From the NCBI RefSeq assembly GCF_013425765.1, contig NZ_JACCJZ010000017.1, positions 1-64,000 of the forward strand: a stretch of DNA of 64,000 nt. The letters run 5' to 3'. This document shows, piece after piece, positions 26,018-35,676 of this stretch; position 1 is the first letter of the stretch, and each line of letters opens with the position of its first letter. Below the pieces are notes generated by a model. That model made no database searches. It was not told the DNA's origin and saw only the letters and a list, made by a program, of their open reading frames with translations. Source of the DNA: Luteimonas deserti. GTDB lineage: Bacteria > Pseudomonadota > Gammaproteobacteria > Xanthomonadales > Xanthomonadaceae. Made by a program: the position numbers and the translations under genes.

Positions 26018-28648
26018 GTGGGCGAGCGCGCCGCCACGCCCGCCACCGGCGCCGACAGCGGTGACGCGGCGTGGGTGGCGGAGGCGCGCGAGGCACTCGC
26101 AGCGCACGATGCCCGTCTCGTCGAGGGCTTCGACGCGGGCCAGGAGATCGACCGCTTGCTTGCCGCGCGCGCCAATGCGGTGGACGGCTGGGTGCGCAAG
26201 GCCTGGGCACGCTGCATTCCCGGCGAGGCGGCGCTCGCGCTGTTCGCGGTGGGCGGGTACGGCCGCGGTGAACTGTTCCCGCATTCCGACATCGACCTGC
26301 TCGTGGTCGGCGAGCCGGACGTCCAGGCCGCACATGCCGACGCGCTGAGCCGCATGCTCGCATTGCTGTGGGATCTGGGGCTCCCGGTCGGCCACGCGGT
26401 GCGCAGCTTCGACGAGTGCACCCGCGCCGCCTCGGACGTGACCGTGCTCACCGCATTGCTGGAAGCACGGCCGCTGCTGGCCAACCTGGCCGAGGTCCGC
26501 GCGCTGATGGACGCGATCGCCGACGAACGGGCCTGGGCGGCCGCGGCGTTCTTTCACGCCAAGCGCCAGGAACTCGAGCGCCGCCATGCGCGTTTCGGCG
26601 ACACCGCCGACAATCTGGAACCGAACATCAAGGATGGCCCCGGCGGCCTGCGCGACGTGCAGAACCTGCGCTGGATGGCGCGGCGCGTGCTCGGCGTCTA
26701 CGGGACCGAGGAGCTGATCGCACTCGGCCAACTGGGCGTGGACGAGCACGCCACACTCGAGCGCGAACGCCGGACGCTGTCTCGCCTGCGCTTCGGACTG
26801 CACCTGGTGGCGGGCAAGGCCGAGGAACGCCTGCGTTTCGATCACCAGAAGGCCTTGGCCGCGCGCCTGCACCAGTCCGGAGGCGACGAGGCTCCGTCCG
26901 GTGGAAACCGTCTGGTCGAGACGATGATGCAGGAGTTCTATCGCAGCGCGGCGGTGGTGCAGCGCATCAGCGACCGCATGCTGCAGCGCTTCGAGGAGCA
27001 GATCGAAGGCGAGGGCGAGCTGTTGCCGCTGGATGCCGAGTTCGCCACCCGGCGCGGCTATCTCGTGGCGCGCGACGACGTCTGGCCCGGCGGCGACATC
27101 GCGCGCGTGTTCGAACTGTTCTCGGTGTGGGCCGACCATCCGGCGCTGCGGGGCCTGCATTCGCAGACTGCGCGTGCGCTGGCCGAATCGCTGCACGCCC
27201 TGCCGGCGTGGCGGCAGGCGCCGATGGCTCTGCGCGAGGCGTTCATGGCGCTGCTGCGTGGCCCCGGGCCGGTGCGCAGTCTGGAGCGGATGGCGCGGCT
27301 CGGTGTGCTCGGGGTGTGGATTCCGGAGTTCGCCAATGTCACCGGTCGCATGCAGTTCGACCTGTTCCACGCGTACACGGTCGACCAGCACACGCTCGCC
27401 GTGCTGCGCAACATCGCCGGGTTCGCCTCAGAACTGCCCGACGAACGCTTCTCCACCGCGCACGAGGTCTGGCCGCAGCTGCGCAAACCGGAACTGTTGC
27501 TGCTCGCGGGCCTGTTCCACGACATCGCCAAGGGACGGGGCGGCGATCACTCCGAACTCGGTGCCGTGGATGCACGGGCGTTCTGCGAGGGGCACGGCCT
27601 GGGCGAGACCGACACCGCTCTGGTCGAATGGCTGGTGCGCCGGCACCTGTTGATGTCAACGAGTGCGCAGAAACTCGACATCTCCGACCCGGCGGTGATC
27701 CACCGCTTCGCGACCGAAGTCGCGGACCGCGAACGCCTCGACTACCTGTATCTGCTCACCTGCGCCGACATCGCCGGTACCTCGCCCAAGCTGTGGAACG
27801 CATGGAAGGACCGGCTGCTGACCGATCTGCGCAGCGCGACGCGGCTCGCATTGCGCCGCGGACTCGAAAACCCGGTCGCCGCCGCGGAACGCATCGTCGA
27901 ATCGCGTGATCGCGCGCGCGGTCTGCTCTCGGCGCACGGCATCGACGAGATCGAGGCCGACGCGCTGTTCGCGCGGATTCCGCAGGAGAGCTTCCTGCGG
28001 GGTCGCGCCGACCAGGTGGTCTGGCAGGCGATGGCCTTGCGCGACGGCGTCGACGGCGAGGTGGTGGCGCGGGTGCGACGCCTGCGGGCCGGTGCCCAGG
28101 CGCTCGAGGTGTTCGTGCATTCGCCGGACCGCGACGGGCTGTTCTCGGCCATCGTCATCACGCTCGACCGGCTGGGCCTGGTGATCCAGCAGGCGCGCGC
28201 ACTCGATGGGCCGGGCCACACCATCTTCGACCTGTTCCAGGTGCTGCCGGCGGATCCACGCCAGTCGCTGGAACTCGGCGAGATCGAGCGCCGGCTTGCC
28301 GAAACACTGGCCGGGCCATTGGAGATGCGTCCTGCCCGGCGTGCGCAGCCACGCCACCTGCGGCATTTCCGCGTGCCCCCGCAGATCGAGTTCAATACCA
28401 GCGCCGACGGCCGGCATACGGTCTTCAGCCTGGTCTGTACGGACCGCCCCGGGCTGCTCGCCGACGTCGCGCACGTGCTCCGCGACAACGGCGTGCGCGT
28501 GCACGACGCGCGCGTGGCGACCTTCGGCGAACGCGTGGAAGACGTGTTCCGGCTCAGTGACGGGGACGGCGGTCTGCTCGACGCCGCCGCGCAGGAGGCG
28601 CTGCGCGCGGCCCTGCTCGCTTCGATCGATGGCGACATGGCACGATAG
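26018..28648 (+). CDS. glnD: Bifunctional PII uridylyltransferase/uridylyl-removing enzyme
   Basis: The 876-residue nitrogen sensor uridylylates and deuridylylates PII proteins in response to glutamine. Domains in order are a nucleotidyltransferase (GGYGRGELFPHSDIDLLV, ~residue 75), a linker with DNLEPNIKDGPGGLRDVQ, an HD hydrolase (GLFHDIAKGRGGDHSELG, ~residue 500) and two C-terminal ACT domains (EVFVHSPDRDGLFSAIV; VFSLVCTDRPGLLADVAHVL). No ATG fits before the conserved domain, so I use the GTG at 26018, directly after the map stop. Length matches the family (~870). Confidence 0.95.
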   Translation: MGERAATPATGADSGDAAWVAEAREALAAHDARLVEGFDAGQEIDRLLAARANAVDGWVRKAWARCIPGEAALALFAVGGYGRGELFPHSDIDLLVVGEPDVQAAHADALSRMLALLWDLGLPVGHAVRSFDECTRAASDVTVLTALLEARPLLANLAEVRALMDAIADERAWAAAAFFHAKRQELERRHARFGDTADNLEPNIKDGPGGLRDVQNLRWMARRVLGVYGTEELIALGQLGVDEHATLERERRTLSRLRFGLHLVAGKAEERLRFDHQKALAARLHQSGGDEAPSGGNRLVETMMQEFYRSAAVVQRISDRMLQRFEEQIEGEGELLPLDAEFATRRGYLVARDDVWPGGDIARVFELFSVWADHPALRGLHSQTARALAESLHALPAWRQAPMALREAFMALLRGPGPVRSLERMARLGVLGVWIPEFANVTGRMQFDLFHAYTVDQHTLAVLRNIAGFASELPDERFSTAHEVWPQLRKPELLLLAGLFHDIAKGRGGDHSELGAVDARAFCEGHGLGETDTALVEWLVRRHLLMSTSAQKLDISDPAVIHRFATEVADRERLDYLYLLTCADIAGTSPKLWNAWKDRLLTDLRSATRLALRRGLENPVAAAERIVESRDRARGLLSAHGIDEIEADALFARIPQESFLRGRADQVVWQAMALRDGVDGEVVARVRRLRAGAQALEVFVHSPDRDGLFSAIVITLDRLGLVIQQARALDGPGHTIFDLFQVLPADPRQSLELGEIERRLAETLAGPLEMRPARRAQPRHLRHFRVPPQIEFNTSADGRHTVFSLVCTDRPGLLADVAHVLRDNGVRVHDARVATFGERVEDVFRLSDGDGGLLDAAAQEALRAALLASIDGDMAR

Positions 28649-28678
28649 CGCCCCGTTTTTGCACGATATGGCCTCATC

Positions 28679-29512
28679 ATGACCGACGCCCTGCAGACCA
28701 CCATCGAAGACGCGTTCGCGCGTCGCGCCGAATTGACCGCTGCCGAGATCGGCGATGCCGTCAAACCGGCCGTCGAGCAGGCGATGCAGGGCCTGGAATC
28801 GGGCGAGCTGCGCGTCGCGCAGCCCAACGGCAACGGCGGCTGGCAGGTCAACGAGTGGCTGAAGAAGGCGGTGCTGCTGTATTTCCGCACCAACGACATG
28901 GCCGTCGTCGACGCGCAGCCGGCGCCGTTCTGGGACAAGGTCGAGCCGCGGTTCGCGGGCTACGACGAAGCCAAGTTCAAGGCCGCCGGCGTGCGCGTGG
29001 TGCCGGGCGCGGCCGTGCGCCGCGGCACGTATTTCGGACGCGACGTCGTGCTGATGCCGAGCTTCGTCAACATCGGGGCGTACGTCGGCGAGGGCACGAT
29101 GGTCGATACCTGGGCGACCGTCGGCTCCTGCGCGCAGATCGGCAAGCACGTGCACCTATCCGGCGGCGCTGGTATCGGCGGCGTGCTCGAGCCGCTGCAG
29201 GCCAGCCCGACGATCATCGAAGACCATTGCTTCATCGGGGCGCGCTCGGAGGTCGTCGAGGGTGTGGTCGTCGGCCACCACAGCGTGATCGGCATGGGCG
29301 TCTTCATCGGCCAGTCGACGCGCATCTACAACCGCGCGACCGGCGAAGTCAGCTACGGTTACGTGCCGCCGGGCAGCGTGGTGGTGTCCGGCCAGCTGCC
29401 GGCCAAGGACGGTTCGCACTCGCTGTACTGCGCGGTGATCGTCAAGCAGGTCGACGAGAAGACCCGCAGCAAGACCAGCGTCAACGACCTGCTGCGCGGC
29501 CTGGCCGACTGA
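28679..29512 (+). CDS. dapD: 2,3,4,5-tetrahydropyridine-2,6-dicarboxylate N-succinyltransferase
   Basis: The 277-residue enzyme succinylates tetrahydrodipicolinate, the first acyl step of the DapD-DapC-DapE lysine/diaminopimelate branch. Landmarks are the N-terminal helical domain ending in [13 protein letters not shown], a left-handed beta-helix of hexapeptide repeats ([34 protein letters not shown]) and the active-site [22 protein letters not shown] stretch. It is a homotrimer in the family. It lies 30 bp behind glnD, and dapE, a later step of the same branch, is 0.6 kb downstream. Confidence 0.97.
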   Translation: MTDALQTTIEDAFARRAELTAAEIGDAVKPAVEQAMQGLESGELRVAQPNGNGGWQVNEWLKKAVLLYFRTNDMAVVDAQPAPFWDKVEPRFAGYDEAKFKAAGVRVVPGAAVRRGTYFGRDVVLMPSFVNIGAYVGEGTMVDTWATVGSCAQIGKHVHLSGGAGIGGVLEPLQASPTIIEDHCFIGARSEVVEGVVVGHHSVIGMGVFIGQSTRIYNRATGEVSYGYVPPGSVVVSGQLPAKDGSHSLYCAVIVKQVDEKTRSKTSVNDLLRGLAD

Positions 29513-29594
29513 GCTGTCCCGCCCGGCATCGGGCGAATGCGGCCTGACTGCCCGCTCTCGAGCGGGCGCGGCTTCAAGACCATCTGGATGTCCC

Positions 29595-29951
29595 ATGACG
29601 ACCGTCTACGGCCTCAAGAACTGCGACACCTGCAAGAAGGCGACGAAGTGGCTCGACCGCTTCGACGTCGCGCACAACTTCGTCGATTACCGCGATGCCA
29701 AGCCGACGCCGGAGATGCTGGTCGACTGGGCCGGCAAGCTCGGTGGTTTCGAGGCGATGGTCAACAAGTCCTCAACCACCTGGCGCCAGCTGCCGGACAA
29801 CCGGAAAGCCGCGGCCAGCGATGCGGAGTGGAAGCTGCTGTTGCGCGAGTATCCGCAGCTGATCCGGCGTCCGCTGGTGGTCACCGACGATGGCACGATC
29901 ACCCAGGGTTTCAGCGACAACGGCTTCAAGAAGCGCTTCGGCATCGAGTGA
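29595..29951 (+). CDS. ArsC/Spx-family (YffB-like) thioredoxin-fold protein
   Basis: The 118-residue protein has the family start [20 protein letters not shown] with a CxxC (NCDTCKK), then the conserved Arg-Pro segment [12 protein letters not shown]. True arsenate reductases share the fold, but the YffB/Spx-like subgroup with NCDTCKKA is generally not an arsenate-resistance enzyme and its substrate is unsettled. There is no ars operon here. The gene sits between dapD and dapE, a placement recurring in gammaproteobacteria (E. coli yffB/ypfM-dapE neighbourhood), so a link with DapE is possible but unproven. Confidence 0.88.
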   Translation: MTTVYGLKNCDTCKKATKWLDRFDVAHNFVDYRDAKPTPEMLVDWAGKLGGFEAMVNKSSTTWRQLPDNRKAAASDAEWKLLLREYPQLIRRPLVVTDDGTITQGFSDNGFKKRFGIE

Positions 29952-30018
29952 ACGGCGTGGCGGCGCGATCGCCCCGTAGACATTCCATGCCGGATGCAGA
30001 TGGTGTGCGGCATCGCCC

Positions 30019-30088
30019 TGTAGGAGCGCGCTTGCGTGCGATGGGCGCTTTGCGGGAACGTCTTTTCGCGCGCGAGCGCGCGCCTACA
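30019..30088. repeat. REP-like inverted repeat
   Basis: The left arm TGTAGGAGCGCGCTTGCGTG and the right arm ending GCGAGCGCGCGCCTACA are imperfect inverted copies, separated by ~32 bp. The GTAGGAGCGCGC...GCGCCTACA signature is the common REP/REPIN type of xanthomonads and pseudomonads. It ends 15 bp before the dapE ATG. It is the only copy I see in the window. Confidence 0.8.
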
Positions 30089-30103
30089 GTTCGGGAAGTT
30101 GCC

Positions 30104-31240
30104 ATGTCAGACGTCCTCGATCTCACCCGCGACCTGATCGCACGCAAGTCGATCACACCCGACGATGCCGGCTGCCAGGCGCTGATCGCCGCGCGCCTGC
30201 AGGCCGCGGGGTTTTCGATCGAGTCGCTGCGCTACGGCGACGTCGACAACCTCTGGGCCACGCACGGGCAGGGCGCGCCTGTGCTGGTGCTGCTCGGCCA
30301 CACCGACGTGGTGCCCAGCGGGCCGGTCGAGGCGTGGACGTCGGATCCCTTCGCACCCGAGATCCGCGACGGTGTGCTCTACGGTCGCGGCGCGGCGGAC
30401 ATGAAGAGCGGCGTCGCGGCGTTCGTCGTCGCGGCCGAGCGTTTCGTCGCCGCGCATCCCGGCCACACCGGCACGCTCGCGCTGCTGCTGACCTCCGACG
30501 AGGAGGGCGATGCGATCGACGGCGTGCGACGCGTCGCGCGCACGTTCGAAGAGCGCGGCACGCGCATCGACTGGTGCATCACCGGTGAACCCTCATCGAC
30601 CGCGACGCTCGGGGATCTTCTGCGCGTGGGCCGCCGCGGCAGCCTGTCGGCGACGCTGACCGTGCGCGGTGTGCAAGGCCATGTCGCCTATCCGGACAAG
30701 GCGCGCAATCCGATCCACGACGCCGCGCCGGCGCTGGCCGAACTCGTCGCCAGGCGCTGGGACGACGGCTACGAATCCTTTCCGCCGACCAGCCTGCAGA
30801 TCAGCAACATCGCCGCCGGCACCGGCGCGACCAACATCATTCCCGGCACGGCGACCGTGCAGTTCAACCTGCGCTACACGCCGCACTGGGACGCGCCGAC
30901 GCTGGAAGGGGAGATCGCGGCGTTGCTGGACCGTCATGGGCTCGACTACACACTGGCCTGGCATCGCAGTGGCGAGCCCTTCTACACGCCTGAAGGCCCG
31001 CTGCGCGCCGCGGCACGCGAGGTGCTGACGGCATTCGCCGGCACGCCGCCGGAGGAGAGCACCGGCGGCGGCACCTCGGATGCGCGCTTCATCGCGCCGC
31101 TGGGCGCGCAGTGCATCGAGATCGGACCGGTCAACGCCAGCATCCACCAGGTCGACGAACACATCCGCGTCGCCGATCTCGACGCGCTGCCCGATCTCTA
31201 CGAGGCGCTGATCGCGCGTCTGCTGCCGCCGGCCCGGTGA
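30104..31240 (+). CDS. dapE: Succinyl-diaminopimelate desuccinylase
   Basis: The 378-residue zinc-dependent M20-family enzyme releases LL-diaminopimelate for lysine and peptidoglycan. Metal and catalytic residues are visible: GHTDVVPSG (His, Asp), [11 protein letters not shown] (bridging Asp), SDEEGDA (Glu pair), ITGEPS (Glu) and [13 protein letters not shown] (His). The ATG at 30104 follows a GGGAAG Shine-Dalgarno. The open frame extends far upstream, but that part runs through the REP element and the ArsC-like gene and is not coding. With dapD it gives two of the steps of the succinylase branch. Confidence 0.96.
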   Translation: MSDVLDLTRDLIARKSITPDDAGCQALIAARLQAAGFSIESLRYGDVDNLWATHGQGAPVLVLLGHTDVVPSGPVEAWTSDPFAPEIRDGVLYGRGAADMKSGVAAFVVAAERFVAAHPGHTGTLALLLTSDEEGDAIDGVRRVARTFEERGTRIDWCITGEPSSTATLGDLLRVGRRGSLSATLTVRGVQGHVAYPDKARNPIHDAAPALAELVARRWDDGYESFPPTSLQISNIAAGTGATNIIPGTATVQFNLRYTPHWDAPTLEGEIAALLDRHGLDYTLAWHRSGEPFYTPEGPLRAAAREVLTAFAGTPPEESTGGGTSDARFIAPLGAQCIEIGPVNASIHQVDEHIRVADLDALPDLYEALIARLLPPAR

Positions 31241-31309
31241 GTCGGGCGTCGCCGCCTGTCGACGCAGCTGCGTGCATGCTCCTCCCCGACATTCCGTTGC
31301 GAGCTCGTC

Positions 31310-31774
31310 ATGTCCGACTCCCTGATCGTCGCCTGTCCACACTGCCACAGCCGCAACCGCGTGCCCGTGGCGCGACTCGGCGAGGCACCGACCTGCGGAC
31401 GCTGCGGCATGCCGCTGCGGCCGGATGCGCCGTTCGCACTCCATGCCGGCAGCTTCGACGCCCATGCGCTGCGCTCGGACGCGCCGTTGCTGGTGGATTT
31501 CTGGGCGCCGTGGTGTGGCCCTTGCCGGACGATGGCGCCGGCGTTCGAGGCTGCCGCGCGCGCGCTGGCGCCGGAGGTCGCGCTGGCGAAGGTGGACACC
31601 GAGGCCGAAGCGGTCCTCGGTGGGCGCCTCGGCATCCGCAGCATTCCCACGCTGGTGCTATTCGCCGGTGGTCGCGAACTCGCGCGTCAGTCGGGCGCGA
31701 TGCCCGCGCAGGCGATCGTGCAGTGGACGCGCACCCAGCTGCAGGCGGCCCCGTCGCTCAGACCCAGCCGGTGA
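31310..31774 (+). CDS. trxC: Thioredoxin 2 (zinc-containing)
   Basis: The 154-residue thioredoxin has an N-terminal zinc-ribbon extension (CPHCH at ~9-13 and CGRCG at ~29-33) followed by a standard thioredoxin domain with DFWAPWCGPCRTM and the cis-Pro SIPTLVLF. This layout defines Trx2/TrxC. It works as a cytoplasmic disulfide reductase; in E. coli it is OxyR-induced. The gene converges on the GntP-type permease and their 3' coding ends overlap by 17 bp. Confidence 0.95.
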   Translation: MSDSLIVACPHCHSRNRVPVARLGEAPTCGRCGMPLRPDAPFALHAGSFDAHALRSDAPLLVDFWAPWCGPCRTMAPAFEAAARALAPEVALAKVDTEAEAVLGGRLGIRSIPTLVLFAGGRELARQSGAMPAQAIVQWTRTQLQAAPSLRPSR

Positions 31775-33155
31775 GGTAGTACAGCGCGATCACCGCGAAT
31801 ACCGCGGCGGTGCTGATCAGCGTGATCGCGAAGATGTCCTTGTAGCTCTGGCGGTGGGTGAGTCCGGTCACCGCGAGCAGGGTGATCACCGCGCCGTTGT
31901 GCGGCAGCGTGTCCATGCCGCCCGAGGCCATCGCCGCGACCCGGTGCAGCACGTCCATCGGGATGCCGGCCGCCTGCGCGTTGGCGATGAAGCTCTCGGC
32001 CATCGCTGCGAGTGCGATGCTCATGCCGCCCGACGCCGAACCGGTGATGCCCGCGAGCGCGGTCACGGTGACGGCTTCATTGACCAGCGGATCGGGAATC
32101 GAGTTGAGCGAATTGGCGACCAGAAGGAAGCCGGGCAGGGCCGCGATCACCGCGCCGAAGCCGTATTCCGACGCAGTGTTCATCGACGCGAGCAAGGCGC
32201 CGCCGACCGCGGTCCTGGTGCCCTCGGCGAACTTAGCCGTGACCGGCCGCCAGGCCAGGCACAGCACCGCGAGAATGCCGACCAGCAACGCGCCCTGGAC
32301 CGCCCAGATCGCGGCGATGCGCGAAATCTCCTGCACCACGGGCACCGCGTCCTGCATCGCCGACGATGGAAACACGTGGCTGCTGCCGTAGACGCGCGGA
32401 ATCCACAGGGTGAACAGTTTGTTCGACACACCGACCAGCAGCAGCGGCAGCAGCGCGATCAGCGGATGCGCCAGCCGGCCGCCGGCGAACGGCTCGGGTT
32501 CGTTGCGAAGATCCGTGCCGTAGCCTTCGCCGGCGGCCACCGCGGTGCGCCGGCGCCACTCCAGGTACAGCATGCCGAACGCGAAGATCAGCACCGAACC
32601 CAGCGTGCCCAGCACCGGCGCGGCCCAGGAATCGGTGCCGAAGAACGCGGTCGGGATGATGTTCTGGATCTGCGGCGTGCCGGGCAGCGCCATCATCGTG
32701 AACGTGAAGGCACCGAGCGCGATCGTGCCCGGGATCAGCCGCTTGGGAATGTCGCTCTGGCGGAACAACTCGGCCGCGAACGGGTAGACCGCGAACACCA
32801 CGACGAACAGTGAGACGCCGCCGTAGGTCAGCAGGGCACACACCACGACGATCGACAGCAGCGCCTGCCTGGGCCCGAACAGGCGGATCGTCGCGGCCAC
32901 GATCGACTTCGAGAAGCCGGAGATCTCGATCAGCTTGCCGAACACCGCGCCGAGCAGGAACACCGGGAAGTACAGCTTGAGGAAGCCGACCATCTTGTCC
33001 ATGAACAAGCCGGTGAACATCGGCGCCACCAGCGACGGATCGGTCAGCAGCACCGCGCCCATCGCCGCGATCGGCGCGAACAGGATCACGCTGTAGCCGC
33101 GGTACGCGACCACCATCAGAAACACCAGCGCGCCCAGCACGATCACGAAATCCAT
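31758..33155 (-). CDS. GntP-family permease (gluconate/organic acid:proton symporter type)
   Basis: The 465-residue protein has about 12 hydrophobic segments. Family features include the LLTYGGVSLFVVVFAVYPFA segment, GTFTFTMMALPGTPQIQN-like motif (GAFTFTMMALPGTPQIQN) and a C-terminal ASGGMDTLPHNGAVITLL. GntP proteins import gluconate or related hydroxy acids with protons; substrate cannot be decided. The ATG at 33155 begins directly with a transmembrane segment; the 66-codon upstream extension is the divergent intergenic region. It diverges from the TonB-dependent receptor, suggesting joint control of one nutrient. Confidence 0.85.
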   Translation of the reverse strand: MDFVIVLGALVFLMVVAYRGYSVILFAPIAAMGAVLLTDPSLVAPMFTGLFMDKMVGFLKLYFPVFLLGAVFGKLIEISGFSKSIVAATIRLFGPRQALLSIVVVCALLTYGGVSLFVVVFAVYPFAAELFRQSDIPKRLIPGTIALGAFTFTMMALPGTPQIQNIIPTAFFGTDSWAAPVLGTLGSVLIFAFGMLYLEWRRRTAVAAGEGYGTDLRNEPEPFAGGRLAHPLIALLPLLLVGVSNKLFTLWIPRVYGSSHVFPSSAMQDAVPVVQEISRIAAIWAVQGALLVGILAVLCLAWRPVTAKFAEGTRTAVGGALLASMNTASEYGFGAVIAALPGFLLVANSLNSIPDPLVNEAVTVTALAGITGSASGGMSIALAAMAESFIANAQAAGIPMDVLHRVAAMASGGMDTLPHNGAVITLLAVTGLTHRQSYKDIFAITLISTAAVFAVIALYYLTGWV

Positions 33156-33344
33156 GTCTTCCCACGGGACAGCGGCGCACGGCCGGACGGTCCGCAGTGT
33201 CGGCAGCCCCCATGCCGCCGGCCATTGTCCGAAGGTACAAGTGTCGCGGCGCGTATCGCTGCCTAGGCTTGCCGTCATGGTCCGGGGGACCGCGCGGTGG
33301 CGCAACGGCGTTGCCGGCATCACGACACCCTGTGGGAGGGGAAC

Positions 33345-35558
33345 ATGAAGCACAGCACCTTGGGACTCGCGATCGCCATCGGCCTCGCCGCGACTGCGGC
33401 GCAGGCGCAGCAGCCGGTCGACGCCGCTGCCGATGCCCGCAGCGAGGCGCGCACGCTGTCGGCGGTCACGGTCACCGCGCGCAAGCGCGAGGAGACGCTG
33501 CAGGAGGTGCCGGTCGCGGTCACGGCCTTCACCCCGGAGACCCTGGACAAGCTCGACATCAAGGACCTATCCGATCTCGGCAGCCAGGTGCCCAACCTCA
33601 CCGTCTACGCTGCGCGCGGCTCCACCAGCACGGTCACCGCCTACATCCGCGGCGTCGGCCAGGCCGATCCGCTGTGGGGCGTGGACCCGGGCGTGGGCAT
33701 CTATCTGGACGACGTCTACATCGCGCGGCCCCAGGGCGCGCTGCTCGACGTGTTCGATGTCGGTCGCATCGAGGTGCTGCGCGGGCCGCAGGGGACGCTG
33801 TACGGCAAGAACACCATCGGCGGCGCGATCAAATACATCTCCGCCGGTCTTCCGCGTACGACGCAGGGCTTCGCCTCGGTGACGGTGGGCAACTACAACC
33901 AGCTCGATGCCAAAGCGGCACTCGGCGGTCCGATCGGCGGCGAGGACAGCGGTCTGCGCGCGCGCGTCGCCGTGGCCAGCATGAACCGCGACGGTTTCGG
34001 CACCAATCTGGAGACCGGCCAGGACGTGAGCGACAAGGAGATCAACGCCGCACGCTTCCAGCTGGGTGCGTTCGCCGGCGATGATTTCGACGTGCAGTTC
34101 GCGCTCGACTGGGTGGACGACAAGTCAGGGGTGCGCGGCGCCAGGATGCTGGCCACCAATCCGCTCGCACCGGGCCTCGCGCCGCTCGACTCGCGATACG
34201 ACATCCGCAGCGGGATGCGCAACATCAACAACACCGAGATGAAGGGCGCCTCGGCCACGGTCAACTGGCGCCCGGGCGAGAACTGGGCGTTCAAGTACGT
34301 ACTCGCCAAGCGCGAGTCCGACACCGAGACCAACATCGATTTCGATACCCTGCCGCAGCCGCTGGTCGACGTGCGCGCCTTCTACAGCGACAGCCAGGTC
34401 AGCAACGAGCTCCAGGCGAATTTCGATGCCGGCGGGCGCGCGCGCGGCGTGATGGGTCTGTACTGGTTCAAGGGTGAAGCCGGTGGCCAGGTGCTGAACT
34501 GGTTCTCCAATCCGCTGTTGCCGCCCGCGCTGACCAATCCGCTGTTCGGCGACACCCAGGGCGTGGTGACCACCACCAGCTTCGCGGCCTATGCGGACTG
34601 GACCTTCGATCTCACCGAGCGCCTCGCGCTCGACGTCGGCGCACGCTACACCGACGAGGACAAGGACGCGCTTGCGCTCAACCGCTTCTACACCAGCAAC
34701 CAGTACACGACGTCCTGGGGGACAGCCGCGAATTTCGACAAGACGGTCAACTTCAAGAACGTCTCGCCGAAGGTCTCGCTGAACTACCAGCTCACGCCAG
34801 ACGTGATGGTCTACGGGCTCGCCAGCCGCGGCTTCAAGTCGGGCGGGTTCAACATCCGCGCAAACACCACCGCGGTGCCGCGTTCGGGGGAGCCCTTCGA
34901 CGACGAGTCCGTCGACAGTTTCGAGCTGGGCAGCAAGATGGCCCTGCTCGACAACACGCTGTTCCTCAACCTCGCCGCGTTCCACAACCGCTACAAGGAC
35001 ATCCAGCTGTCGGTGTTCACGTCGTACACGCTGCCCAACGGTTCCCAGAGCTTCTTCGGCGACTTCACCAATGCCGGGCGGGGCACCGTGAACGGCGCCG
35101 AGGTCGAATACCAGTGGTTGCCGACGACGAACTGGGCACTCACCGGCAACCTCGCGTGGCTGGATGCGAAGTACGACGAATTCATCACCTCGGGCGTCAA
35201 CGTCGCCGACAGCCAGTTCTTCACCAACGCGCCGGAGTGGTCGGGCGCGGTGAACCTGGAGCATCGTCTGCCGCTTGCCGACGGCGGCAACATGTCGATG
35301 CGCGTGGGCTACAGCTATCAGAGCGCGGTGTGGCCGACCACCGATCTCAGCCCCGCGATCCGCCAGGGTGGCTACGGGCTGCTGGGTGCGGGCGTGATCT
35401 GGCGCCTCGACGACGCGTGGTCGTTCTCGCTCCAGGGCAGCAACCTGCTCGACGAGGAATACCGCACCACCGGTTACAACATTCCGGCCTACGGCGTGCT
35501 GACCGGGTTCTACGGCGCGCCGCGCCAGTACGCGCTGACCGCCCGCTACGAGTTCTGA
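33345..35558 (+). CDS. TonB-dependent outer-membrane receptor
   Basis: The 737-residue protein has a signal peptide (MKHSTLGLAIAIGLAATAA, cut near AQA), a TonB-box-like LSAVTVTA, a plug domain (TYIRGVG-like AYIRGVGQ, VGIYLDDVYIARPQ, RIEVLRGPQGTLYGKNTIGGAIKYI) and a 22-strand-type barrel. The barrel ends with the canonical terminal aromatic phenylalanine (YALTARYEF). The ATG at 33345 has a strong RBS (GGGAGGGGAAC). The type is the large IroN/CirA-like class abundant in xanthomonads and sphingomonads, often used for plant- or detritus-derived compounds rather than siderophores. The neighbours (GntP permease, SLC5-type sensor kinase) point to an organic acid or sugar acid ligand; this is inference. 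Confidence 0.92.
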   Translation: MKHSTLGLAIAIGLAATAAQAQQPVDAAADARSEARTLSAVTVTARKREETLQEVPVAVTAFTPETLDKLDIKDLSDLGSQVPNLTVYAARGSTSTVTAYIRGVGQADPLWGVDPGVGIYLDDVYIARPQGALLDVFDVGRIEVLRGPQGTLYGKNTIGGAIKYISAGLPRTTQGFASVTVGNYNQLDAKAALGGPIGGEDSGLRARVAVASMNRDGFGTNLETGQDVSDKEINAARFQLGAFAGDDFDVQFALDWVDDKSGVRGARMLATNPLAPGLAPLDSRYDIRSGMRNINNTEMKGASATVNWRPGENWAFKYVLAKRESDTETNIDFDTLPQPLVDVRAFYSDSQVSNELQANFDAGGRARGVMGLYWFKGEAGGQVLNWFSNPLLPPALTNPLFGDTQGVVTTTSFAAYADWTFDLTERLALDVGARYTDEDKDALALNRFYTSNQYTTSWGTAANFDKTVNFKNVSPKVSLNYQLTPDVMVYGLASRGFKSGGFNIRANTTAVPRSGEPFDDESVDSFELGSKMALLDNTLFLNLAAFHNRYKDIQLSVFTSYTLPNGSQSFFGDFTNAGRGTVNGAEVEYQWLPTTNWALTGNLAWLDAKYDEFITSGVNVADSQFFTNAPEWSGAVNLEHRLPLADGGNMSMRVGYSYQSAVWPTTDLSPAIRQGGYGLLGAGVIWRLDDAWSFSLQGSNLLDEEYRTTGYNIPAYGVLTGFYGAPRQYALTARYEF

Positions 35559-35676
35559 GCGGGGCGTCGCGCGGACACGGCGCAGCGGCGGGGCCATCCC
35601 GCCGTTGCGTTATCCTCGCCGCCGGCCATGAGGCGGCCGCGGCGCTTCGTCGCGCGCCGGGGCAGGGGAGACGTGG

